Shown: positions 12,301 to 23,343, counted from the first letter of the stretch. The stretch is DNA of 64,000 nucleotides from Saccopteryx bilineata (GCF_036850765.1 NC_089492.1:288336590-288400589), one strand, 5' to 3'. Numbers and translations are program-made. The notes: generated by a model from the letters alone, not told the origin.

Positions 12301-15300
12301 GAAACAGTGCCCAGAGCGTCCAGGTCAGAGTGGCCAATGGGACTCTGTTACTGTCTGTCCCAGGTGTTCTGCTTCCTTCCGGTCTCTCTGCTGCCTCTTC
12401 CCTTCCATCCTTAACCAGTTCATCTTTAGGTGGGCAGTGCCCAGCACTGAGACGGATGCACAAGTCTGCACAGTTCCCTCAAAAACATAATGTGGACGTG
12501 AGCAAACAGGACATCACAGGTAGTGAAGGCGGCCAACAGTGGACATAGGGAGACTGCAGTTGACTTGTGCTATCTGGACCCGACCTACTCACAGTGTGGT
12601 CCGCCGACAGGTGCTGATGCACAGCCTGCTGCCTGTCCCTGTCATGGCCAGAGCTCCGCAGGCATGAAGAGGAAGCATTCTGAGGCTTTTAAGGCAAACT
12701 GGCGGTCCTGTGCACCCGGCAGCTCTAATAATAAAAAAGACTTAGGTCCTGTAGGTTGTATGCCTTTGCCCTTTTTTTCATTTGACTTTCTTAGTAGAAA
12801 ATTATCTTTATTATTATTTTACATTTACATTCTTACTGTGGTTTACGAAAATAGGGACCTGTAACAGATTGGAAAGTTTGTTTTTTCTTTTTTAAAAGGT
12901 GTTTCAACACCAGTCATTCAGAAGAGTCAAATGAGTCCGCATGGGAGGTGGGACTGAACTGAGCTCTGGAGAACGGGTGGGGGAGGGGGGAGGGACAGAC
13001 TAACCAGGCAAACTGTCGGAGCTGCGCTGTCACCGGGCCAGGCTCCTCCAGAGGAAGGAGAGTCCGGTTCCGTGGGTGGAGTGGGGTGAATCATGGAGAA
13101 CCACCAGAGCTGAGTGAACTCTGGAGGGAGCCAGGTGGTCAAGGGTGGGTGTTTCAATCTTTGTCACTAGGGCCACTTCATTGGGCAGAAAATGTCAAAT
13201 GTTTTTCATTCTGATGCTCTGTACCCAAATTAATGATCTGAACCTCTTTTTTGTTGAACCGTCAAAGCTGTTCTTTGGCTGGGAAGACGGTACTTGTGCA
13301 TGGGACCAAGGAGCAAGATGTGGTGTGTGGACCAGCTTCGGGCAACTTCTCTTCAGGCACATCTGCCACCACCGTGCCTGCCCCTGCCACAAAGCCAGGT
13401 AGCTGGTTTGTTGCTGTCAAATCAATGTGACTGTCCCCTGGCTATTCCCATTGGAATCTGACTCCCCCAGTATCGCGAGGTCTCCCATCCCTGGTCCCTG
13501 CCTCCAGGGGGCGCCTGCTGCCGGCCTCCCTCCTCTTACCCTGGCATTGGGGGACCTCTTGATTTTTGAGGCATTTGTCGTTTAGTCCGGGACGTTCGTT
13601 AGTAAGCAGAGCAAGGTGAGACCTGACCCAGACCACACCGTACCTTCGATAAAGCCCAGTAAAGGAAACCACAGCGTCCTGTAGTCTCTGTGTCAAATGC
13701 AGAAAGGTAAATAGAGAAAAGCCAAAGCCCTTCATTTTTGTGGGTCTCTAAGAAAATTATTAAGGTTTTTAAATGTTTTCTTTAAAGAAAGTTTTCTTCA
13801 CATGCTGGCAAGTTCACTACATCAGCTGGTTGGAGGAGGCCAGGGTCCTCTTTGCCCAGACCACTTCTCCCCGGGCTGAGGGTGTGCAGCTGGGTAGCAA
13901 CATGAGGATCCTCGCGGGTGACGCTGTCTCATGCATCTCTGCTCCTCTTTCCAAGGCCACGCCCCCATGATCAGCATCTTCGTTCTGGCACTGGTGGTGA
14001 CCTTGGCGCTGTTCCTGTTGTTCTTCCTCACGCTCCGCTTCTCTGTCGTTAAACATGGCAGGAAGAAACTGCTGTACATATTCAAGCAACGTAAGACTAA
14101 TAGATGTGTGTCCGATGTGAGCTCTTCTGGGGCCAGGCATTTTACAGTAGAAAGGGAAAGATGGCGATTTACGTTCTAGAAACTAGGTTAGTATAACGCC
14201 ATGATTATCGGGCAAGGGGATGTTTGGCAACATCTTTTCAGATGTTTCGGGGGTCACTCCCTGGGGGGGGGGCAGGGTGGGATGCTTCTGACATCCAGTG
14301 AGCGGGCTGGGATGCCCCCAGCAAACAGCTGCCTGGCCCAAGTGTCAATAGTGTCAGGCCAAGAGAACTGGCAAGAGCAGAACATAACCCAAGGGTCCCA
14401 GAGAAATGGCAATTTAAGTATGTGCAGTCTTGGATAACTCTGTGTGTGTGTGCATGTGAGTGCATGTGTGTGTGTGTGTGTGTAGGTGTGCATGTGTGTG
14501 TGGAGAGTCAGTCGTGCACATAGGACCTAGGAGAAGGGGGATCAGAAAATAACGAGGGGCAGTACCCTGTTCCTCAGCCTGCTTAGTGGCCTCACCCTGG
14601 GCCAGACTCGCAGGGTGAGAAGGCACAGAGAACTCAGAGGGTGTCCGTCCGATAGAGGGATAGGACACTAATCTGGAGTAAATGAGATACTTTAATAGTG
14701 GACTTCCTTTACTGAACTATGATTCTATTTCCATACAGAACTTGGCAAGTGCTAGGCAAGAGTCAGCACTTACTCAATGACACCTATTAGTCTTTATTAG
14801 TATTTATTCCAAAAGGCTTGTAGATGGAGGGTGGGAATGGACAACCTGTTCTTTGTCTTCATGGAGGACAGAACCATAGATCCAGGCTAGACTCCGAGAG
14901 GCTATGCTGTAGCCCACAATGTTAGCAATATAGGAGGGACAGTCTCAGTAGTCTTATCTAAAGGTGCACCACACTAACTCGTATAGAGGATCTTTTGAAA
15001 ACAAATAGAAAATCTTTTTACGCTGCGCGATATCACATACAGGAAAAGATGCAATCAGGTCAAGTTAACAGATTCTTGCAAAATAAACACCCACATCCCC
15101 CTTCCTGGGTCAAGAAACAGAAGGTTATCCACTCCTAAAAAGCCCTGCCTGTCCTTCCAGATGAAAAGCCTCCGCCCCACCAGACCCGACCCACCTAGAA
15201 TTCTGTGGTAGTCACTCCCTTGCTCTTATTTATAGTTTCGCTACCTAACAACAGTCTATTTTGGCTGCTTGCAAACTTCTTACAAGTGAAATGACATGTA

Positions 15301-16869
15301 TCTATTCTGTATTTTCTGTATCTAGTCTGTCTCTGCTTTCTTTCCTGACACATTGTGTTATTATGATTCATCCAAGTATTGCATTTACCTTAATTGATTT
15401 CTATTGTCCAACACTCTTCTATTGAATGACAACTTCATCTTTTGTTGATCCCTTCTATTATTGTCTGTAATCCAGTGTGGGGCTATTATAGACAATGGGG
15501 TTCCAATATTTTTGTCTGCTTATCTCAGTACACATAAGCACATGTTTCTGTGTGTGTGTTTTTTAACCTAGAAATAAAATTTCTAGGTCCTTAATAGATA
15601 TACCAAACTGTAGAGAACAATGGTGGGGCCCCACTGTCACTTTCCCAGCTGCTGAGGCAAGTTCCTTCTGCTCCAATCTTTGCTGACACTGGCATAGTCA
15701 GACTTCCTAATTTTTATCTCTCTGGTGGGTGGATAGTAGATCTCATTGTGGTTCTAATTTGCATTTCCCTGATTTCTAGTGAGATGGGACTTTTCTCATG
15801 TTATACCGGCTGCTTGGATTTCCTCTTTTGTGAAGTGCCGATCAAGTCTTTTGAGCATTTTTCTATTGGGTTGTCTGCCCTTTTCTTATTAACGCACAGG
15901 AATCCTTTCACCTGTTGCCCATGCTCTGCAAATATCTTTTTCCAATCTGTGGTTTGCTCTCTGACTCTCTTGTTGAGGTCTAAGCCTTTGATCGAAACCT
16001 TTCACATAAAGAATTAACCCGCCCATCGCCACCCAAACTGCCACAATGTCCTTTATAAAATGATTTTCAAAAGCATCTATGAGTAATTAGAGCCTTATGA
16101 GTTGCCAATGAAACTGTATTCCATTTTTAAACATTTTAGGTCATTTTTAGAAACTTTCTATTTTGAAATAATTATAGATTCACAGGAAGTTGTAAAGATG
16201 GTACAGAAAAGTCTCATGTGCCATTCATGGGGTTACAGTTCATGTCACTATGGTACAAGATCAAAATGAGGCATGTGATGTTGGTGCATTTGGTGTGTAT
16301 ACTTGTATGTCATTTTATCGCACATGCAGATTGGTGTAACCACCAGTGCCATCAATACACAGAACTATTCCACTACCACAAAGATCTCCCTCCTGCTTGT
16401 CCTTCATAGTCACATCACACCCTCTCTGCCTCCCATCCCAGACCCCTGGCAACTACATATCTGTTTTCTATCTTTACTATTTTGTCTTTTTAAGAGTGAT
16501 TTTTGGTGGGGGGGGGGGGTTAGCAGAGACAGAGGGTCAGAAAGAGGGACAGGTAGGGACAGTCAGTCAGGAAGGGAGAGAGATGAGAAACAGCAATTCT
16601 TTGTTGCGGCTCCTTAGTTGTTCATTGATTGATTTCTCATATGTGCTTTGACCCGGGGTGGGGGGGGCTACAGCAGACCGAGTGACCCCTTGCTCGAGCC
16701 AGCAACCTTGGGCTCAAGCTGGTGAGCCCTGCTCAAACCAGATGAGCCCGCGCTCAAGCTGGTGACCTCAGGGTCTCGAACCTGGGTCCTCCACATCCCA
16801 GTCTGATGCGCCACTGCCTGGTCAGGCTCAAGAGTGTTATATAAATGGATCATGAATATATATATATCA

Positions 16870-16924
<55 letters not shown>

Positions 16925-19900
16925 CTTTTGGGGATTGGCTCTGTTTCACTCAATGCCATTGAAATCCAGCCAAGTCCCTGTGTGTTTCCATAATTTGCTG
17001 ACAGGTCATCCCTGGTGTGGGTGGACCAACTTGTCTCACCACTCACCGAGGGAGAGCGTGGGGTGGTTTCCAGGTTTTGAGTATTGCCTTTGAAGCTGCT
17101 ATGAATGGTTTTGTACAGGTTTTATGTGGACAGAAGTTCACATATTTCCAAGACAAATTCCCGGGAGTGAGATTGCTGGTCACATGGCAAATCTGTTTTT
17201 TGTGGGGGTTTTTGTTGTTTTTTTTGTTTGTTTGTTTTTTAAGAAACCATCAAACTATTTTCCAAAGAGCTGTACCGTTTAACATCCCACCAGCAACACA
17301 GGAGACACCCACTTTCTCTGCGCCCAGCCAGCGCTTGGCGTCACCACGGTTCCCTCGCTCTGCTTTCCAGTAGGGGTGCAGCGACAACCCCTGGGGTCCT
17401 CATGGCCTTTCCCGAGGGGCTGCGCATCTTTCCACACATTCATTTTTTTTTTAACTTTTCTTAACTGAAGAGTGGGGAGGCAGAGACAGACTCCCGCATG
17501 TGTCCCGACTGGGATCCACTCGGCAAGCCGTCTATGGGGCCAGGGGATGCTCTGTGCATTTGGGGCCATAGCTCCATTGCTTGGTAACCTAACTATGCTA
17601 GTGCATGAGGCGAGCCCATGAAGCCATCCTCAACGCTGGAGGGCCAACTTGCTCCAACCCAGCCATGGCTGCAGGAGGGGGAGAGAGAGAGAAGAGGGGA
17701 GGGGTGGAGAAGCAGAGGGGCGCTTCTCCTGTGTGCCCTGACCAGAAATCTAACCGGGACATCCATATGCTGGGTTGACGCTCTACCACTGAGCCAACCA
17801 GTCAGGGCCTGACACTCCTCCTCTGTTCACGTATCTTCTTCAGAAAAATATTCCGTCATGATTTTTGCCCTTTTTTTCGATTGAAGTGGTTTGGTTTACT
17901 ATAGACATTTGAGAATTCTTCATCTCTTCTAGATAGGACTCCTTTGTAACATGAGGCAGTTTGTACATATTCTCTCACAGTCTGTAGATGGCCTTTTCAT
18001 CCTCTTCCCAGGGGCTTTTGCAGAGAAAAAGTATTTTATTTTTTACAAAGTCCAAGTTTTGTTTGTTTGTTTTTTTGAAACAGAGACAGAGAGAGGGACA
18101 GATAGGGACAAACAGGCAGGAAGAGAGAGATGAAAAGCATCAATTCTTCATTGCGGCTCCTTAGTCTGCTTAGTTGTTTAATGATTGCTTTCTTATATGT
18201 ACCTTGATGGGGGGGTGCAGCAGAGTGAGTGACCCCCCCCTGCTCAAGCCAGTGACCTTGGGGTTTTGAACCTGGGTCCTCCACATCCCAGTCTGATGCT
18301 CTATCCACTGTGCCACCGCCTGGTCAGGCAGTCCAGGTTTTGTTTTGTTTTCTTTTTTATCTATGGAATCATGTCTAAGAATGCCTCACAAGTCCTAGGT
18401 CGCAAAAATTTAATTTTTTCTCCTCTGTTTTTGTCTCCATGTTTTACATTGAACTCTATGGTCCATTTTCAGTGAAGGTTTGTATATTGTGTGAGGGGTT
18501 TAGATCCAGGTTTATCTTTTTTTTGCTGTTCGGGCCCACGGCTGTCCGGCAGCTCCAGCACCATTTGTTGAAGACATCACCCACCCTCTGCTGAATCACC
18601 TCTGTGCCTTTGTCAAAAACCAGCTGGCCGCAGGTGTGTAGGGGCTGTTACTCGTTTTCTCTTCTATTCCACCAATCTGCATGTATATTCTTCTGTCCAC
18701 AACACACAGTCTTTTTTTTTTTTTTTTTACAGAGACAGAGAGTGAGTCACAGAGAGGGATAGACAGGGACAGATAGACAAGAATGGAGAGAGATGAGAAG
18801 CATCAATCATTAGTTTTTCGTTGCGCTTGCAACTCCTTAGTTGTTCACTGATTGCTTTCTCATATGTGCCTTGACCACGGGCCTTCAGCAGACCGAGTAA
18901 CCCCTTGCTTGAGCCAGCAACCTTGGGTTCAAGCTGGTGACCTTTTGCTCAAACCAGATGAGCCTGCACTCAAGCTGGCAACCTCGGGGTCTCGAACTTG
19001 GGTCCTTTGCATTCCAGTCCGACGCTCTATCCACTGCGCCACCGCCTGGTCAGGCAACACACAGTCTTAATTACTGGACCTATAAGACATCTTAAAATGG
19101 GGTAGTGGTTAGGTTAGAGTGATTTCTCCCGTTTTATTCTTCTTTTTCACAACTGTTTTTAGCTAGTCTAGTCCCTTTGCATTTTCATATGCATTTCTAG
19201 ATAATCTTTTATGGGTCTACAAAAAGTCAGCTGGGATTCTGATAGCAATGGAGTTAAACTAGCACATCAATTTGGGGAGGACTGATATTGTTACTACATT
19301 AAGTATTCCGATCCATGAACACCGTATGTCTCTCCATTTCTTGATATTTCCTTTGACTTATTGTATCATCATTTTGTAGTTTTCAGCATGCAAGCCCTGT
19401 GCATGTTTTGCTAAATTGAGGCCTCAGAATTTATTTTTTTAAAAACAACTGTAAATGATATGTATCCTAAATTTTGGTCTCCACATGTTCATTGCTAGTA
19501 TATAGGAATATCACTGATGTTTACAGATTGACTTTGTTTCCTGTGAATTTGCTGAACTCATTTATTAGTGGTAGGAGCATTTTGTAGATTTCTTGGGATT
19601 CTCTATATAGACTAGGGGTCCCCAAACTTTATACACAGGGGGCCAGTTCACTGTCCCTCAGACCATTGGAGGGCCGGACTATAAAAAAAACTATGAACAA
19701 ATCCCCATGCACACTGCACATATTTTATTTTAAAGTAAAAAAACAAAACGGGAACAAATACAATATTTAAAATAAAGAACAAGTAAATTTAAATCAACAA
19801 ACTGACCAGTATTTCAATGGGAACTATGCTCCTCTCACTGACCACCAATGAAAGAGGTGCCCCTTCCGGAAGTGCGGCGGGGGCCGGATAAATGGCCTTA

Positions 19901-22295
19901 GGGGGCCGCATGCGGCCCGTGGGCCATAGTTTGGGGACCCTTGATATAGACCATAATGCTGTCTGCCAGTAGGGAAGTTTTATCTTTTCTTTCTCTATCT
20001 TTCTGCTTTTTATTTCTTTTTCTTGGTTTCTTGTGCTGGCTAGAACTTCTAGTGCTATGTAGAATAAGAGAGGTGAATGAACGTCCTTGCCTGGCTTCTA
20101 ATTTTAAGGGGAAAACATTTGAGTTTTCACCAGTAAGTATGATGTGATTCATAGTAGATCTTTATCAAGTTGAGGAAGTTCCTCCCCTATCTCTGGTTTT
20201 CTGAGAAGTATTTTAAGAACCATGAATGCGTGTTGAATCTTGCCATGTGCTTTCTCTGCATCAATTTGGTATGGTTGTGTGATTTTTTTCTCCTTCATCA
20301 TGTTAAGATGATGGATTACACAGATCCTTGGGCTTTAAGCCAGTGACCTTTGGGCTCAAGCCAGTGACCATGGGGTCATGTCTATGATCCTACGCTCAAC
20401 CCAGCGACCCCCGTGCTCAAGCTGGTGAGCCTGTGCTCAAGCCAGTGATCTCAGGGTTTTGAACCTGGGTCCTCTGTGTCCCAGTCCAATGATCTATCTA
20501 TCCACTGCGCCATCGCCTGGTCAGGCTATAGAGATTCATTTTTGAATACTGAAGCAGCCTTTCATCCCTGGACTCAACTCTGCCTGCTCACAGTATATAA
20601 TTCTTTTTCTATATTGCTGGAGTCTAATATTTGCTAATATTTACTAATATTTTGTTAAGAATTTTTGTAGGTGGCCCTGGCTGGTTGGTTCAGTGGTGGA
20701 GCGTCGGCCTGGCGTGCAGGAGTCCCGGGTTCGATTCCCGGCCAGGGCACACAGGAGAAGCGCCCATCTGCTTCTCCACCCCTCCCCCTCTCCATCCTCT
20801 CTGTCTCGCTCTTCCCCTCTTGCAGCCAAGGCTCCATTGGAGCAAAGTTGGCCTGGGTGCTGAGGATGGTTCCATGGCCTCTGCCTCAGGCGCTAGAATG
20901 GCTCTGGTCACAACAGAGCAACGCCCCAGATGGGTGGAGCATCACCCCCTGGTGGGCATGCCAGGTGGATACTGGGTGGGCGCATGCGGTTTGACTGCCT
21001 CCCCATTTCCAACTTCAGAAAAATTAAAAAAAAAAAAATTTTTTTTAATATTTTTTGTAGGTATACTCCCAGGGGACAGTGATTGTAGTTTTCTTTTCTA
21101 GAACCATCTTTGTCTGGTTTGGGCATCAGTGTAATACTGATTTCACAAAATTAGTTGGGACAAGACATCCCACTGGTATTTCTGAATGTCTTGCCAGTTT
21201 TTCATAAATTCTTGGAGATCGATGGGTTATTTATATATATAGTAACAAGCATGTTGAATTGGGCAGGGCCTGGTGCTTTGTCTGGCTATAAAAATATCTG
21301 CTTAGGAGTAAAAGTTGCCCAGCAGTAACACCAATACTTTAGACTGATATGTAAAAGAAAACATAGAAGCTAATGCCTAAGTCAGTTCTTTACTTAGTAA
21401 GAGTCGGAAGTAGGGGGAGTGACTTTAACATTGGTGCCATAAGCATTTCATTCAGAAGAAACTGTCGAGTGTGTAATTTAAGTAACCCTCATTGAAACTA
21501 CCTGACCGACTTCATGCATGAGTGAGTCATGTTCACGAGTATTGTTAGCCACTGTATAAAATAAAGGATAGCATCCTTTTTCAGGACCAATAAAAATATT
21601 TGGTAAAGAGGAAAAAAAATCTTAAATAATCCTGAGTAAGAAACGTTCACACTTGCCATTACCTCTCCTGTTGATGAGTTGGTTGAAATTAAGTGGGGGA
21701 ATGTTTGCTACTTAGAGATGCTAGTTCCATGACTAGGATCTCTAGGAAGTAAGAGTTACATGATTCAGACAGACGACCAAAGATATGTATCTTTTCTTTT
21801 TTTTTTTTCTTTTGTATTTTTCTGAAGTGAGAAGTGGGGAGGCAAACAGACAGACTCCCGCATGTGCTGGACTGGAATCCACCTAGCAAGCCCACCAGGG
21901 GGCGATGCTTTGCCCATCTGGGGCGTTGCTCCGTTGCAACCAGAGCCATTCTAGTGCCTGAGGCAGAGGCCATGGAGCCATCCTCAGCGCCTGGGCCAAC
22001 TTTGCTCCAATGGAGCCTTGGCTGCGGGAGGGGAAGAGAGAGATAGAGAGGAAGGAGAGGGGGAAGGGTAGAGAAGCAGATGAACACTTCTCCTGTGTGC
22101 CCTGACCGGGAATCAAACCTGGGGCTTCCAGACGCCGGGCCAACGCTCTACCGCTGAGCCAACTGGCCAGGGTAAGCTACGTAACTTTGAAATTGTTTTT
22201 CAGCCTTTATGAAAACTGTCCAAACTGCCCAGGAGGAGGATGCCTGCAGCTGCCGGTTTCCCGAAGAGGAGGAAGGAGAAGAGGGCAGACCATGA
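9273..22295 (+). CDS. TNFRSF9: TNF receptor superfamily member 9 (4-1BB/CD137), whole coding span, seven coding exons
   Basis: Costimulatory receptor of activated T and NK cells; it binds 4-1BBL outside the cell and recruits TRAF proteins inside. The joined exons (9273-9372, 10672-10779, 11170-11307, 12038-12104, 13268-13398, 13956-14090, 22204-22295) give 771 nt, 256 residues plus stop; the human protein has 255. Visible parts: signal peptide about residues 1-23, cysteine-rich domains about 28-158, Ser/Thr/Pro stalk about 159-185, membrane segment about 186-208, basic stop-transfer residues RKK at 217-219, and an acidic tail with QTAQEED and PEEEE. All introns are GT-AG with phases matching the human gene. 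Oddities: Asn at 121 in place of human Cys121, Asp138 and His149 in place of two human glycan Asn residues, and a tail ending GEEGRP rather than GGCEL. Identification comes from recognising the protein family; no search was run. Confidence 0.97.
9480..9640 (-). mobile_element. MIR SINE remnant in TNFRSF9 intron
   Basis: Antisense MIR-like order: AAGTCACTTAA, CAGTTTGTCATCT, then CCTCAATAAATGTTAGC. Confidence 0.55.
9928..10134 (-). mobile_element. Short tRNA-derived SINE
   Basis: TTTATTTATTGATTTTACAG at left and CACTGTGCCACCACAGGCCA at right (antisense tRNA-like head). Confidence 0.85.
10150..10508 (-). mobile_element. tRNA-derived SINE, long type A
   Basis: Perfect 14-bp target duplication CAATGTATACTTTT (10136-10149 and 10509-10522). 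It sits in the first intron after the start codon, 163 bp before the next exon. Confidence 0.93.
10672..10779 (+). CDS. TNFRSF9: TNFRSF9 second coding exon (first cysteine-rich domain)
   Basis: The acceptor is TTCTCAG and the donor GAAG|GTATGA. It encodes TFCGESKDRICIPCPSNSF and ACDICRRCE, with every expected cysteine present (37, 45, 48, 62, 65, 68). The 108-nt length keeps phase 1 on both sides. Confidence 0.96.
11170..11307 (+). CDS. TNFRSF9: TNFRSF9 third coding exon (second and third cysteine-rich domains)
   Basis: It encodes GVFRTKKACSPTSNAECEC through CKQGQELTTD, residues 70-115 plus a split Gly116. Length is 138 nt, phase 1 to 1. The acceptor is GCTTTGTAG and the donor ACG|GTAAGC. 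Cysteines at 78, 86, 88, 94, 99, 102 and 106 match the human pattern. Confidence 0.96.
12038..12104 (+). CDS. TNFRSF9: TNFRSF9 fourth coding exon (start of last cysteine-rich domain)
   Basis: It encodes GCRDCNFGTFNDQKRGTCRP then WT, ending two bases into codon 138 (GA|C gives Asp). Length is 67 nt. The human equivalent has CC where this exon reads CN, so the second cysteine (human Cys121) is absent. The donor is GA|GTATGT. Confidence 0.95.
13268..13398 (+). CDS. TNFRSF9: TNFRSF9 fifth coding exon (end of last cysteine-rich domain and stalk)
   Basis: It encodes CSLAGKTVLVHGTKEQDVVC then the stalk, with GPASGNFSSGT near its start. Length is 131 nt, phase 2 to 1. The human N-C-S and N-G-T sequons are changed to D-C-S and H-G-T; a new N-F-S sequon lies at residues 164-166. 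The donor is CCAG|GTAGCT. Confidence 0.95.
13956..14090 (+). CDS. TNFRSF9: TNFRSF9 sixth coding exon (transmembrane segment)
   Basis: It encodes the membrane helix (about residues 186-208, ending LFFLTL) and the juxtamembrane RFSVVKHGRKKLLYIFKQ, nearly identical to human. Length is 135 nt, phase 1 to 1. The acceptor is CTTTCCAAG and the donor CAAC|GTAAGA. Confidence 0.97.
14442..14503. repeat. (TG)n microsatellite, interrupted
   Basis: TG runs broken by CATG and AGG inside the last TNFRSF9 intron. Confidence 0.9.
16499..16828 (-). mobile_element. tRNA-derived SINE, type B (GCCTGACCAGGCGGTGGCGCA head)
   Basis: GAGACAGAGGGTCAGAAAGA body, CTCAAGC..GGTGA repeats and the head complement GCCACTGCCTGGTCAGGC. 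Flanks repeat AAGAGTG. Confidence 0.9.
16873..16923. repeat. (AT)25 microsatellite
   Basis: Pure AT dinucleotides following a SINE end and two short AT stretches in the last TNFRSF9 intron. Confidence 0.95.
17444..17810 (-). mobile_element. tRNA-derived SINE, long type A
   Basis: Poly(T), GAAGAGTGGGGAGGCAGAG, then GAGCCAACCAGTCAGGGCC at right. Confidence 0.9.
18066..18329 (-). mobile_element. tRNA-derived SINE, type B, short
   Basis: Imperfect target duplication around GTCCAAGTTTTG and GTCCAGGTTTTG; the head complement ends at CCGCCTGGTCAGGCA. Confidence 0.9.
18714..19055 (-). mobile_element. tRNA-derived SINE, type B
   Basis: Perfect 13-bp target duplication AACACACAGTCTT (18701-18713 and 19056-19068). 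Confidence 0.93.
19613..19943. mobile_element. Non-autonomous hAT element, copy 1
   Basis: A 331-bp element with inverted ends (GGGGTCCCCAAACTTT and AGTTTGGGGACCC) and a perfect 8-bp target duplication ATATAGAC (19605-19612 and 19944-19951), the hAT hallmark. No transposase frame. Inserted in the antisense L1; nearly identical to 36735-37063. Confidence 0.92.
20328..20525 (-). mobile_element. tRNA-derived SINE, type B, tail-truncated
   Basis: Only the CTCAAGC/AGTGACC repeats and the head complement CGCCATCGCCTGGTCAGGC remain. Confidence 0.8.
20673..21051 (+). mobile_element. tRNA-derived SINE, long type A, intact head
   Basis: Target duplication TTTTTGTAGGT (20662-20672 and 21052-21062). 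The head keeps a pol III A-box-like GGCTGGTTGGTTCAGTGG and B box GGTTCGATTCC. Confidence 0.93.
21793..22172 (-). mobile_element. tRNA-derived SINE, long type A, abutting TNFRSF9 last exon
   Basis: Poly(T) at 21793-21820 and the head complement ending at GCCAGGG near 22171. It lies in the acceptor neighbourhood of the last coding exon (22204). Confidence 0.92.
22204..22295 (+). CDS. TNFRSF9: TNFRSF9 last coding exon (TRAF-binding tail) and stop
   Basis: The acceptor is ATTGTTTTTCAG. The exon encodes PFMKTVQTAQEEDACSCRFP then EEEEGEEGRP and stops at 22293-22295. T-x-Q-E and P-E-E-E, which fit TRAF2-type contact motifs, are kept. The human terminus GGCEL is replaced. The 3' UTR starts at 22296. 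Only 31 nt separate the exon from a SINE upstream. Confidence 0.95.
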
Positions 22296-23137
22296 GCGCA
22301 GGCCCAGGCGCTGCCGGGATGCTCCCAAGAAGAACCCTCGGAGAAGCGGAGAAGCAGGAGCGACCCGCCCCCACGTCTATCTGTTCTGAAACATGCCCTC
22401 CGAGATGACTCCCAGGATTACCCCAACGTGTTTCTTCTAAGTGCTAACTAGTTGGCTTTTAAAAATGTACCACATTTGACAGAACAGCAGATGAACAGAG
22501 CTGATGGCAAAGGGGCGTTTTCTAGATGATACTTGGCAGGTTTGGGCTAGTTTTTTCTTATTTTTTTTGAAATTCAGAGAGAATTATATTTTAAATCAGT
22601 CATGTAGATGAATGGTGCAGCTCATATTATTCAGGGAGGGTGTGTGTGAGTTAGTATGACATTGGACAACAAGCCAGGAAATGCAGAAAATATCTCCAAC
22701 TAAATCTCCCACTGGTTTAGTCATTCAGCATAGCGGCCTCCCCCACTGTTGAGGGGAAATGATGATAAATGCCCAAGTTTGGGGTCCAGAGCAAAGAAAA
22801 TCTCAGACCTTGAGGAAGAGTTTTGGAAAGAGGTCAAATGTCCTTGCATCCTGCGGTCCCCTCCATCCTGGTCCTTCTGCCCTGGTCCTACCTACTCCCC
22901 TCTAAGCCAAGGCTTACATTTCTTTTTAATTCTTATAAAGACTTTAAAAATAATATTTTATACATATAAACTAATACATGAAACAGGAATGAAACACAGC
23001 CAGGGAATGGAGACCCACGAGCGTGATGAGTAGAGCTGGTGCAGGAGTGGCCACACTCCCCTGGGCCCAATCCGAGACCCCACGGGCCTTTGTGTAGCCT
23101 GGGAGCTAAGACTAGTATATACATTTATTTTTTTACG

Positions 23138-23150
<13 letters not shown>
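22296..23150 (+). other. TNFRSF9: TNFRSF9 3' UTR, proximal part
   Basis: Sequence directly after the stop codon, with no other gene signal and no SINE until 23152. I see no convincing AATAAA plus GU-rich end here; AATAAA motifs further on (about 23879 and 25284) lie in L1-derived sequence, so the transcript end is unresolved. Confidence 0.5.
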
Positions 23151-23151
<1 letters not shown>

Positions 23152-23168
<17 letters not shown>

Positions 23169-23343
23169 TTTAATTTATTGATTGTAGAGAGGGAGAAAGA
23201 GAAAGCAAGATCATAGTTGCTTCACTTTAGTGGTTCACTGACTGCTTCTCATCTGTGCTTTGTCTGGTCAAACTCAGGGTTTTGAACCTGGGACCTCACC
23301 ATTCCAGACTGACGCTTTATCCACTGTGCCACCCCAGGTCAGG
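23152..23343 (-). mobile_element. Short tRNA-derived SINE
   Basis: Poly(T), TTTATTGATTGTAGAGAGGG, and the head complement GTGCCACCCCAGGTCAGGC. Confidence 0.88.

Larger units (their letters stand above)
14990..21300 (-). mobile_element. Antisense L1, composite, in the last TNFRSF9 intron
   Basis: Reading along + shows an L1 from 3' UTR toward ORF2 in reverse: the 3' UTR part with TAATTTGCATTTCCCTGATT near 15755, then ORF2 antisense with CAGCACCATTTGTTGAAGAC (about 18555), AATTTGGGGAGGACTGATAT (19269) and TTTATCAAGTTGAGGAAGTT (20161). SINEs at 16.5, 17.4, 18.1, 18.7, 20.3 and 20.7 kb and a hAT at 19.6 kb are nested in it. Long and decayed, with no intact frame. Confidence 0.85.

Noticed and set aside
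20673..20750. tRNA-like sequence with good A and B boxes
   Set aside because: It is the head of a SINE with target duplications, followed by SINE body and A-rich tail. The same head occurs dozens of times; no true tRNA gene seen.
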